Below, piece by piece: positions 39,697-49,166 of a DNA stretch of 64,000 nucleotides (position 1 is its first letter; every line of letters begins with the position of its first letter). The notes beneath the pieces were generated by a model. It ran no database searches. It saw nothing but the letters and a program-made list of their open reading frames with translations, and had not been told where the DNA came from. The translations under genes and the position numbers were made by a program. The DNA comes from Gossypium raimondii (lineage: Eukaryota > Streptophyta > Magnoliopsida > Malvales > Malvaceae), in assembly GCF_025698545.1 (NCBI RefSeq), contig NC_068571.1, forward strand, positions 52,485,733 through 52,549,732, in the 5' to 3' direction.

Positions 39697-42654
39697 TTAA
39701 GGATTGCCTTCTTCATCGCCAACTGCACATATTTGAATGGCTGCAGGCGACAACTCCACGTAATCGAAATCGTCTGTAATTCCGATCTGTTGTTAAGATT
39801 TGAACAGCAATGTCTTAGTGCATAAATTTCTAATAGAAACAAGTGTAACAAAATGGTTAGCTTCGAAACAAACGTATGCCTTGTATTAAGGAGTACAATT
39901 CTGTCTGAATAGTGAGTGGCCAAAACAGAGAAAACCAGGTAAAAATACTATGGAAGCCCCAAGATCCGGATTGCATTTTGCTCCCTATACTAAAAAAATA
40001 GACAAATTAGTCTTACATGTTAGATCAAAGAGCAAATTGGTCCGTTCTGTTAAAAATTTCATCAAGAAAATAACCAGACAATGACACGTGTACCTCATGC
40101 TGATGTACATGGACCAGTTTTTAACAGTTGAAATAGACAAAATTTTTAACAAAAAGACCAATTTGCTTTTTAATCTAATGTACAAGGACTAAATTGTCAT
40201 TTTTTAAGTAGAAAGGGTAAAATGTAATCTAATTTCTAGTACAGGGGCTTCTATGGCACTTTTACTGAGAAAATCCCTTTTCTTTTAAGTAAAATCATTC
40301 AGTTTTTTTCGATTCTATGCACATAAATGCAAGGACCATGATGTATTATGGCAGCCATAGATAGAGGTTTATGTCATGAGGCTCCCCACAAGCAAATTTC
40401 AACCAGAATTAACTCATTGGAAAGGTTTCGGATTTGAGCATTTCTCACTTGATTTGGAATAAATAACAATTTTGGGTACCCTAAAGGCACAAGGGATACC
40501 ATGGCAGAGAGGTGGCTGGTGTTATTTTCAAGTCATATGATAATTGATAGGTTCGTGCATATATGCAAATGAACCTAAGCCATATACCTCCTTGTACATG
40601 TGTTCAAGCTGCTCTTTGGCTTCAGGAAAGTTGTTTGAGCACCACTGCCGCAGAGTGAAAATGTTGTCTGTGGAGGTTTTGACCATTATTGTTAAAAAAT
40701 GTATAGAATATCACCCGGAATTCATCAAAACAACCCAACAATATATAGCATAACACAGGAACTACAACTGTAGGCATCTATGTGCAGCACATAAAAGGGA
40801 AAAAGAATAGGAAATCAATATTATGCTAAAAGGTAAAAACAAAGTACCTGTCCATCTGTTTGCTGCTCCATGAGCAACCTCAATTGCTTTCTCTGCAAAA
40901 ATGATTCAATAAAATGATCAGTGAGGTGTGAGTTTATTGAACTACAAAAAAACCCTCAAACATGCTGAATCTCATAAACAAATGTTGTCCAAACAAACAC
41001 TAAACTCATTGCTTCAAATGCAGCTGGATCATTGTCTGCATATTGTACCATCTCCTCCTGAAAATTTAGAACATATAGGACAAACTCAAATAGAGCTCTA
41101 TACAATTTATTTATGTAGGAAACAAAAGATATGAAGTAATCAAACCTTAAGCTCATTATGTTTCAATTCTATGGCCTTTAATTCAGCCAAGGCCGTCTCT
41201 CTTTCGTCCTAGTAAATGCATAAATGTTAAAACCAACAATCACCATTGAAATGCAAAACTAAATCCCAAATCACTAAACAAACTTTAAGATACTAACAGA
41301 TTCTTCACGCCCCTTCTTTAATTCATTACACTTATCAACAAGCTCCACGAATTTCTTCTTACTGTTCTCAAGATCTGATTCGAGTTTCCGTTGCACATTC
41401 CTCAACTGTTCCAAAATTTACATCAAAATTGATATCTATGTTGCTTCAACTCCTTACATTTATTAAAGAATCCATGTCGACACATGAATATGAGATATGA
41501 CAGTAAAAGTTCTATGGAGGACTTTGTATTAAAAGTTAAATTGCATTTTGACCTCTTTATTAAAAAATTGGCAACTTAATCCTTGTATGTTAGATTAAAT
41601 ACCAAACTAATCTTTTTGTTAAAAAAATAATCCATTTTTACTGTTAAAAACTTTCATGGCTAACAAAATAACCAAATAGTTACACGTGGCACGCCACATA
41701 TACCTCATTTTGAGGTATAAGGACTAGTTTTAACAATAGAAATGGATAGACTTTTTAACTGAAGGACTAATTTACTCTTTGATCTAATTATAGGGACTAA
41801 TTTACCCACTTTTTGAGTAGAAGAGACAAAATGTAATCCGGCTCGTAGTACAAGGGCCTCCATAGTACTTTTACTGAGATATGATATCGAAGGACCCTAC
41901 AAATACACGACCATACCCGTTTCGGGCACATACCAGTATTGACACTTACACCCGAGAGCAAGTAACATAGATTGATATAACTATGTTAAGATAGAAAGGT
42001 ATGCTAGAAAATACAAGCACCTGATTTCCAGCACAGCTAGGAAGGCTCCAAAAGTATACCTATAATTAATTTCATCATAAGAGCAATTAATTATACCTAT
42101 AAATGAGAGAAAATTAACATATTACGTTGGAAATACTAATACAATAAATTTTTACTTACAGATGTTCCAATTTTATCCTTTGAAACAAGGTCATCATCAA
42201 CCAAACTTTGAACAACATCTTTAACTGATTGAGTGATTACCCCTTTCTTAGGACCCAATTTTTCAAGCTCCTTAAGCTAAACTCATTAAATTAAACCAAG
42301 AAATTAATAAGAATTCAGAATTTCCACATATCTAAAAACAATTATTGCCAAAAAAAAATGATATACTTACGAGGAAGAAATCTTGAGATTCATAAAATAT
42401 CTGAAGAATTTTCTCCCTCTTTTCTTCCAATGAAAGACCTCGTTTCTTCGACTGAAATCACAGTTGCAAAATACAACACAAATTCTCAGTAAATTTACAA
42501 TACCATCAACAAATTTGAAAGGAGATTCATGACATTAGTTAAAAACAACGTTAGATTCAACTAAATCTACTAAGTTAATGTTCGGCAACAAAGAAAATCA
42601 AGGAAAATTGAAGAACCAAATGAGATTAGGGTTTATAAAAATTGATTTTACCAT
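39697..42654 (-). CDS. MND1: Meiotic recombination protein MND1
   Basis: MND1 pairs with HOP2 and stimulates DMC1/RAD51 strand exchange between homologous chromosomes in meiosis, in the nucleus. Ten coding exons on the minus strand join in frame: 42654-42652, 42451-42371, 42276-42160, 42059-42021, 41405-41298, 41208-41146, 41057-41006, 40892-40848, 40667-40588 and 39786-39697. They give 225 residues (Arabidopsis about 230), with all introns GT-AG. The winged-helix N-terminus reads [20 protein letters not shown], then [14 protein letters not shown] coiled coil follows (about residues 81-150, [19 protein letters not shown] and [20 protein letters not shown]). The C-terminus has [21 protein letters not shown] and ends DEEGNP. 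The first coding exon holds only the ATG. Two MITEs sit in introns 4 and 9, and an E2F-type site lies upstream. Confidence 0.95.
39937..40267. mobile_element. GTAAAAGTACTATGG MITE, copy c (MND1 intron 9)
   Basis: This 331-base copy runs from AGGTAAAAATACTATGGAAG to the inverted end TCTATGGCACTTTTACTG. It is flanked by AGAAAACC (39929-39936) and AGAAAATC (40268-40275), an 8-base duplication with one change. That size fits the hAT superfamily. Confidence 0.72.
41501..41876. mobile_element. GTAAAAGTACTATGG MITE, copy d (MND1 intron 4)
   Basis: This is the best-preserved copy, 376 bases long. It starts CAGTAAAAGTTCTATGGAGG and ends CCTCCATAGTACTTTTACTG, with long inverted arms and the exact 8-base duplication AGATATGA on both sides (41493-41500 and 41877-41884). 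The ends and duplication size fit a hAT-type MITE. It accounts for most of the 615-base intron. Confidence 0.82.
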
Positions 42655-42776
42655 TGGCGACGATCCTTTTTTTTTTTCAACGAAGGCACTGCTCACTTGA
42701 AAATTCAAAATTGAATCTGGGAATCTCAGTGGAAAGGGTGTTTGAAATAATATACGCCATATATGAATGTGCTTCT

Positions 42777-42787
42777 TTTGGCGGGAA
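42777..42787 (+). promoter_or_regulatory. E2F-type site upstream of MND1
   Basis: TTTGGCGGGAA is a canonical E2F binding sequence (TTTSGCGS with an A-rich end). It lies about 125 bases upstream of the MND1 start codon on the minus strand, next to a TATA-like ATATATGG patch near 42758-42764. E2F sites mark S-phase and meiotic-entry genes, which fits the role of MND1. Confidence 0.6.
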
Positions 42788-42904
42788 TTTGGCCCAGTTT
42801 TACTAAAATATCCTCTGCATCTTTACATATGTACTCCTTTGGCTTTTTATTAAGCAAATGGCCTTTTATTTTAGATTGAAAAACTCTATAAAAAAATTAA
42901 AAGT

Positions 42905-43490
42905 TAAATTACACTAATAGTCATCCAACTATTAATAATTTTTTCTGGTCATCCAACTATAAAATGTTATAAAATGACCATTCAATTATTTAGCTTTTTT
43001 TGTTACCCAACTATTTAAAATTCTTTTTTTGTCACCAATTGTTAAATTACTAATGGAAATATATAACTTAACAACTTTTAAAATTGACATAATAGCAACT
43101 ATAATCCTTCCGTACTTTCCAAGCTCGGTTTTGTATTAATTTTTACATTATTTTTATATAAAAAATTTAAAAATATAATACAACAAATGTACTAAAAACA
43201 TTAAAAAGCAAATGACTCTAAATTAGAAGTAAAATTAATAATAAAATAAGACTTATACATATCCCAACAATAACAACAAAATAATAATAATATAATACCA
43301 AAATGGTAACAAAACAACATCAAAATGATAGTAAACAACAGCAAAACAACAATAAAAAGTTTTAGGCAAATTCAAGGCCTGGCCTATTTAAAATACAAGT
43401 TTTATTTTTTTGTCTAAATTTATTTTTCGAGTCTATATTTTTATTCAAATCATCTCATTTTTTTATACATGGACAAGACACCGACCGAAG
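42905..43490. repeat. Decayed repeats (MITE relic and GGCCTG-type hAT relic)
   Basis: Bases 42905-43080 carry the GTCATCCAACTAT/GTCACC phrases of the palindromic MITE also seen near 14400 and 18300. Bases 43090-43490 resemble the AT-rich core and one arm (AAGGCCTGGCCTATTTAAAATACAAG) of the TAGACCTG hAT family. Both are relics without clear ends. Confidence 0.4.
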
Positions 43491-43492
43491 CA

Positions 43493-44090
43493 TAATTTCA
43501 AATTTTTTTTTCTTTCCTCTAAATTTCATCCCAAAGTATTTTAGTCGGTATCATTTTTCTACCCCAACTCTAACGTTTTTCTACACCAATTCTTCTACTT
43601 TTCCATGGACAAACCTCGTCTTCTTCTCCCAAAGATAATAGTTTTCTAGCTAATAAAAAGTAAAAACCCTGCCTTCACCAAACACCAACACTGTTAACCC
43701 ACTTAAAACACTTCTGGGTTTTTCCACACTACTGAGTTTATGGTGAAAGTGGAGAGGTTTATAGATATATAGGTTCTTCCCTTCAGGGTTTAGGGTTTCG
43801 GACAAATACCCAATGAGTAAAAATAGGGTTTTTGAGGCTTGCGTAAGAGAATCTAATAACAACTTGAAAAGATTGGTTCCTTGTCAAGTTGGACTACATT
43901 GTTTGCAATTACAAACAGAATCACAAGGGGAAAAATCACTTTACAAATAGAGATATAGATTAAACTTGGAAAGGAACCTTAATTTATGAAAACTGCAAAT
44001 TGAGTTTATTGGTCTATATTGACCAACATATATACATACACACATACACACATACATCCATATAATATTATATTAATATCATCAGAGAAC
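43493..44090 (-). pseudogene. SpoU methyltransferase pseudogene piece A (5' end)
   Basis: Bases 43660-43960 match, with many changes, the 5' end of the intact methyltransferase gene at 60640-60960. Shared phrases include ATGGTGAAAGTGGAGA, GGGTTTTTGAGG and the leader around CTTTGTCAA. The reading frame is broken. The whole block is repeated at 48340-48890 (piece C), including flanking sequence such as CATGGACAAACCTCGTCTTC. There are no partner exons, so this is a dead fragment. Confidence 0.7.
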
Positions 44091-44279
44091 CCTTGATTTA
44101 CATTAAAAAAAACTCATTTGGGGGGTGGGGGGTTAATCCACCACCAATTAATCAAATAACAATTCTTATTTATTTGAATATGGAAACCAAATATGATGTT
44201 ATTAGCCAGTAGGACTTTAGCTATATGATAAGAGTGAGGATTAGGAATTTTGAAGTCTCAACCACATTTGAGTCCCATG

Positions 44280-44312
44280 TCACACCTGCTGCAACATTAA
44301 CATTCAAGCTCT
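44280..44312 (-). pseudogene. SpoU methyltransferase pseudogene piece B1 (3' end)
   Basis: A 33-base stretch, CACACCTGCTGCAACATTAA then CATTCAAGCTCT, matches the intact gene at 59339-59371 with about two differences. That position codes for the conserved NVSVAAGVL motif 3. The flanking sequence is not clearly related. It marks the C-terminal end of a former copy. Confidence 0.55.
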
Positions 44313-44419
44313 TAATTTTATTAATTGTAGGGAAACTTTTCCTACCAATTCATCTAGAATGTTATCAAGGTCATAATTTACGAGTACAATTAAATACTGA
44401 TTTACCATAATAATAAATA

Positions 44420-45240
44420 GAGTCAATGGTGACTCCGCTGTGGGAAGAGCCGTTTCTTTCTTGCTTGATAGGGGGGGCTTCCATTCACCAACAAAGACTA
44501 AAAGTGCTCTCCGAACCGTGCTGGATAGTCACCCATCACACGGCTCTCAAACCTAACCTGTGGTGGATCCCGGGAGACAAAGTCAAAGCGCTTGATCCTT
44601 TGCCCCATACTTTGAGATGCATGCTCCTCCCCGAGGGTGGGTTGGTTAACTGTTATGCGCGTTCTTTCTTCGAACCGTCTGGAATGCCTCAGTCATACAT
44701 TGACTACAGCCGTCCCAATGTGAACTCACTTTTACCTAGTACTTTTTTTTTTATTATAAAGAAGAATTACCGTATGTCCTGTCAATTCAATAGTGTCTGG
44801 CTTCCCGGCTGTACTTCTTTGACTACTTCCCCGGGACTTAACTCTAGGTAAGGCCCTCAAGGTCAATAAGTAAGGAAAGAAAACTACTAGGCCTCCTCTT
44901 CTAGGTCTTTTTCCCCATCCAACCATTACATTAATAAGATTCACACAAAAAAGAGTTCAAAAAAATGATCCGTTAACGGAATACCCACAAGTCTACTTGC
45001 GTGAATATGAGCTTTCTACTCATGCTCACCCCTGAATAGAATTGTTGAAGGCAATTGCTAATGATCTCCATCGGATCAACCGAGAACAAAAAAAGATCGT
45101 CCGAAATAAATCAATGAGATAAAGGAAAAGGGTTCCTAGACGCTTCAACCACGCTGTCCATACCTTACGCCTGACAGATGCTTCTATCCATTGCGGTAAC
45201 CGATCCATACACAAAACAAAAAAGGAAGGTTGTCGGATGC
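44420..45240 (-). other. Organelle-derived DNA (probable mitochondrial insert)
   Basis: Composition changes sharply here to about half GC. The minus strand contains a complete group II intron domain V (44513-44546, listed separately) followed downstream by what should be domain VI. Such introns belong to plant organelle genes, chiefly the mitochondrial nad genes, so I read this block as DNA moved from the mitochondrion to the nucleus. I cannot say which intron it is. Frames crossing the block (for example 44426-44851 +) are probably not genes. Confidence 0.65.
44513..44546 (-). ncRNA. Group II intron domain V
   Basis: Read on the minus strand, this 34-base hairpin has a lower stem of GAGCCGTG with CACGGTTC, containing the catalytic AGC triad. 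Its upper stem, ATGG/CTAT, is closed by a GTGA loop of GNRA type, and a two-base bulge lies on the 3' side. Length, triad, loop and bulge are all as in functional domain V. In this nuclear setting it is a relic without the rest of an intact intron. Confidence 0.8.
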
Positions 45241-45251
45241 TTCTTAAGGGC

Positions 45252-45438
45252 TAAGACTGTGCAGTCTTCTCCCCGACATGGATAAGACATAATTGCATAA
45301 ATATCAAAGTGAAGTTAATTAAATCCCATTTGGTCGAGTTCCAATTATAAGCTTTTTCTAAGTCAAATCGAATGGGGTATGTTTTATGTTTTCCTTGACT
45401 ATGTTCATTGACTATCCATGAAAGTGTTAGAAAGACCT

Positions 45439-45442
<4 letters not shown>
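45252..45442 (-). mobile_element. LINE reverse transcriptase fragment
   Basis: The 63-residue minus frame has HSQGKHKTYPIRFDLEKAYN, which resembles the (K)IDLEKAYDRLSW motif of plant LINE reverse transcriptases, preceded by a SW-like piece and followed by WDLINFTL. Only this short part is present. It borders the organelle-derived block on one side and a long TA microsatellite on the other. Confidence 0.5.

Positions 45443-45474
<32 letters not shown>
45441..45474. repeat. (AT)n microsatellite
   Basis: About 17 uninterrupted AT units lie here, at a junction between the LINE fragment and the duplicated block that follows. A similar tract stands at 47059-47092. Confidence 0.85.
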
Positions 45475-45476
<2 letters not shown>

Positions 45477-45970
45477 TAAATTCCCCCAAATCACTTCACG
45501 TGGCTTCTTGTTATCACGCAAAATAGTCCACAGTTTCATGTGCTAGTTACTCACATATATATATTCTAAATTCCCTACCCACTATTCCCTAAAGAAACAA
45601 ATATAAAATAAGAATTTAATGCCTCTAATAATTATATCTTACCATTTCTGTTTTAAAACTTCAGCACTTATTCTTTTTCTTTTCTTTTTTTTAAGAATTC
45701 TAACTTTTCCATCCTTGTAAAAAAAAATGGAGATAGAGCAATTAAATTTTAAGCACATACAATATTATAAGCTCCATTAATTCAAGTGAGCCAGCACTTT
45801 GCCTTGCTCACAACACCACTTGATGGGGCTGAAATTTTAAGCTCATAGCACCACCCCTTGAAACTCCAAAGAAGTAATAAAGCTGAAGCTTTCACCATCT
45901 CAAGGGGAGAAGCATCAAGCACCGCCAAAACACGGAACCCACTGCTCCACTATATATATAACTCTATTAA
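45475..45970 (-). pseudogene. SpoU methyltransferase pseudogene piece B2 (domain core)
   Basis: Bases 45768-45937 match the intact gene at 59681-59920, coding for the loop after motif 1 of the SpoU domain. Shared phrases are TCCATTAATTCAAGTGAGCC, CTCCAAAGAAGTAA and CCATCTCAAGGGGAGAAGCA. About 100 bases (intact gene 59790-59893) are deleted. Piece C1 near 48110 shows the same deletion joint (AAGCTGAAG.TTTTCACCATCTC), so the two descend from one already damaged copy. Bases 45475-45720 are also repeated at about 47845-48020. Confidence 0.7.
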
Positions 45971-46550
45971 GATTTGGGAACCGATAGTCCGAACGACCGA
46001 GAGGATCTGGATCTCCGACCTGGAAAAAAATGTTCGCCACAGTCAACTAAGGACCTCACAAGAATGCAAGATGTTCATAGAGATAGCTCGTGCGAGGAGC
46101 TTGTGTAAGCCTCGCACAGACAAGGTTGCAAGAGGGAGCTCGCGTGAACCTCGCAGGGACGAGGTTCCGAGCTATGTCTGAAAAGAGGACCCCCCTCCCT
46201 CGTGACTGGCAGGTACGAGGTCCGTTGGAAGAGTCAGTCCCAGAGTTAGAAAAGACCACATGCTCCACAGGTAAACGTCTAATAAGCCAGAGGAGGCACA
46301 GAGAATGTCTACACTAGGGACAGGAATGTTAGTGCCATCGACCCAAAGGCCAAGACTAAACAGTGAGCCCTATTGTGAGCTGTAATAATAACAGTAAAAG
46401 GTATATATAAATATCCCATGTTTTTCCCCTAATACAACATAAGCAAATATTACTCAACAAAACTCTCTCCCTCCTTCCATCCATTGTAACGTATTTGTTT
46501 GTTTGTAAAAAATAAAATCAGGCGTATCTCAAAAAGCTTCCACCCTTTAT
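45971..46550 (+). mobile_element. LTR-like element fragment
   Basis: The stretch is absent from the duplicate block near 48200, where sequence similarity breaks after CTATATATATAAC-type bases. It has a GC-rich half with repeated CCTCGCA-GACGAGG phrases (46090-46220). Then come a TATATAAATATCCC promoter-like box (46401-46414), a leader with CTCTCTCCCTCCTTCC, and polyadenylation-like AATAAAA (46510). This order fits U3, R and U5 of an LTR, perhaps a solo LTR. I could not fix the ends. Confidence 0.4.
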
Positions 46551-47055
46551 TCACTACAAAATTTAAAGGCTTTGGGATGGTTAAAAATCGTTTCTAAAAG
46601 TTTAAAAATGGTCCTCGATAGGCTTAGAGATGACTTAAGTCATCCCCAACATACACCCTTTAAAACAATGTTTTTGAAAATTTGTTAAATTAATTGTGAA
46701 GATCGTCCTCATAATTAAGGAGGAATATAATCCCAAATTCATAAAAAACATACAAAAAAAATGATTAAGATGAATTTCACACCTAAAGCTTTGGGGACAA
46801 ATACGTCCAAATTAAAAAAAAAAAAACTAAATATTTAGTGAGCTTTCGTACCTAAATGAATATTCTTTGTAGACACATTTCATCTCTAAATATTAATTTT
46901 ATTCAATAATCTATTACTATAAATTTAAATTTAATAATATGAATACCTAAGGAAAAGATAATAAATATATGAATTTAAACTAAAACGTAATATGCATAAA
47001 ATAAAATATATAAAATTAAATTCTATCAAAATGTTAAATATTAACTATCCATGAA

Positions 47056-47098
<43 letters not shown>

Positions 47099-47222
47099 AT
47101 ATTAAACTTTTAAGATAATTAATAACAAAGGACATAAGCTTAAAAAAACTTTGATGTCAAACTTATAATTTAAGACAAACATGCATTTCAAGAAGAGTCA
47201 AGTTGGTTCAGGAGAAGTAAAG
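46551..47222. other. AT-rich spacer with CACTA-like end
   Basis: CACTACAAAATTTAAAGG at 46552-46569 resembles the terminus of CACTA (En/Spm) transposons, but no inverted partner was found. The rest is AT-rich with an (AT)n tract at 47059-47092. Confidence 0.3.
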
Positions 47223-47634
47223 TAGGGGTGTTCAAACGTTAACCGAATCGAATTAGTATTTGAATTAATCGAATTTTTTAGTCTTTTAACCGCTAACCAA
47301 ATCGAACTTTTTTTCAAAAAATATTAACTGAATTAATTGAAATTAATTTATATTTTTTTTGTTAAAACAAGTATAAAACATATAAAAATAAATAAATTTA
47401 TAATGTTCATTTGACCAAATTAACCGAACTTAACTGAATTAACCAAACTAGTAATAGCCTAATACATATAATCTATAATATTATTTATTAAGTTCGGTTA
47501 ATTCAGTTAATTACCTGATTTCAAACCGAATTAACTGTTAACCGAAATTTCAAAAAAAATTTAACCAACCGATTTACCGAATTAGATCGGTTCGACCGGT
47601 TAATTCAGTTTTAACCGAAGTTTGAACACCTCTA
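47223..47634. mobile_element. hAT-type MITE, TAGGGGTGTTCAAAC family
   Basis: This 412-base element begins TAGGGGTGTTCAAACGTTAA and ends with the inverted CGAAGTTTGAACACCTCTA. It is flanked by the exact 8-base duplication AAGTAAAG (47215-47222 and 47635-47642). Its inner part repeats AACCGAATT/AATTCGGTT phrases. Ends and duplication fit the hAT superfamily. Confidence 0.82.
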
Positions 47635-47844
47635 AAGTAAAGCATATCTATCAAGGGCGAAGAGAGAGAAAAAATTTTAGGGGGCAAAATTAAATTGTAA
47701 TTTTTATGATAGTAAAAATGTAATTTTTAAAGGATTAAATCAAAATTTTATCATTTTTAGGGGAACTAAAATACAATTTTACTTTTACTAAATTAAAACT
47801 TTAAAAAATTTAAAAAATCAAAATAAAATATTTTCCATTTTAGG

Positions 47845-48200
47845 AGATTCCCCCAAATCATTGTTTTTTTCTTTTGGCAAGATACCTCTAAATCACTTGA
47901 TGGCTTGTTATTCATGTCCTAGTTAATCATATAGATACTAAATTTCCAGACCCACTATTATGAACATGAGCACTTGTAATATTCCTTTTTAGAATTTAAA
48001 CCTTTCCCTCCTTATAACAAAAATGGATTAAATATCGAGGGAACAAAAAGGTTCATGGAATCGAGGCAAAAAAGCTAAGGTCTAAAAAAAGAATGTGGTG
48101 GGCTCCTAAGACGTAATGAAGCTGAAGTTTTCACCATCTCAAAGGGAGAAGCATCAAGCACCAAAACACAGGATCCACTGCTTCACTAAATATACATATA
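47845..48200 (-). pseudogene. SpoU methyltransferase pseudogene piece C1
   Basis: Duplicate of block B2. Bases 48112-48190 carry AAGCTGAAGTTTTCACCATC and GGGAGAAGCATCAAGCACCA, matching both B2 and the intact gene near 59895-59925. The joint where about 100 bases are missing is the same as in B2. Less of the domain core is left here than in B2. Confidence 0.6.
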
Positions 48201-48339
48201 TAACACTCCCGTGTTGTATGACAATTGCCACTGATACAGTTGGCTAGAGGCACTATTTATGTGCATAAGTATCACTATCACATGGAAACAAAATGATCTC
48301 TCTTCTCCCTTTCTCTTCTTATCTTTTTCTGATCTTCCA

Positions 48340-48890
48340 TTCTTTTTTTTCCCTTCCTCTAAATTTCATCTCGATGTATTTTAGTTGCTATCATTTTTCT
48401 ACACCAATTCTTCCATGGACAAACCTCGTCTTCTTCTCCCAAAGGTAATGGTTTTTTAGCTCTAGTAAAAAGTGAAAACCCTATCTTCACCAAACAACTA
48501 CACTGTTAACCCACTTACAACACTTCTGGGTTTTTCCACACCATATGGTGAAAGTGGAGAGCTTTATAGATAGGTTCTTCCCTTCAGGGTTTAGGGTTTT
48601 GCACAGATACCCTATTAGTAAAAATAGGGTTGTTGAGGTTTGTGTCAGAGAATCTAATAACAAATTGAAAAGATTGGTTCCTCGTAAAGTTAGACTACAT
48701 TGTGTGCAATTATAAACAGAATCACATGGGAAAAAAATCACTTTACAAATAAAGATAGAGATTAAACTTGGAAAGCAACCTTAGTTTATGAAAACTACAA
48801 ATAGAGTTTATTGGTCTATATTGACCGACATATATACATACACACATACATGCCTACATACATCACCATATAATATATTAATATCCAAGA
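48340..48890 (-). pseudogene. SpoU methyltransferase pseudogene piece C2 (5' end)
   Basis: Closely similar to piece A over its whole length and to the 5' end of the intact gene at 60640-60960. The order C1 then C2 on the plus strand agrees with a minus-strand gene, so C1 and C2 are one dead copy. Frames are interrupted. Confidence 0.65.
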
Positions 48891-49166
48891 TTATTTTTTT
48901 GTAACAAAGTAGCTAGATTATCCAACGGCAGAGGTTTAACTATTAGTTGGTCACTTCATCCACTGACAGTGTTGAATCTTTAAGGAGTTTATTATTAAGG
49001 GATTCTTCCACAGTACGTAGCTACATTTTTTTTTTGTAAAAAAAAAAACGTAATCACCAAAAGAAGAAGGAAATCAGAACTTATGGTTATAGATAGATCA
49101 AGCATGTACATTGACTAGTTTTAGTAATCTCTTTGCAAATTTATATTTCAAACCTCTTACCTTTCA

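Noticed and set aside
44426-44851. 141-codon plus frame as a gene
   Set aside because: It runs antisense across a group II intron domain V and the adjoining organelle-derived sequence, so it is an accidental open frame.
45858-46317. Two overlapping frames of 107 and 75 codons
   Set aside because: They lie across the joint of the methyltransferase pseudogene piece and the LTR-like stretch and have no family resemblance.
46552-46569. CACTA transposon
   Set aside because: Only one CACTACAAAA-type end was found, and no inverted partner or 3-base duplication was seen.
45441-47092. The two (AT)n tracts as a CRISPR-like or regulatory array
   Set aside because: They are plain dinucleotide microsatellites without spacers.
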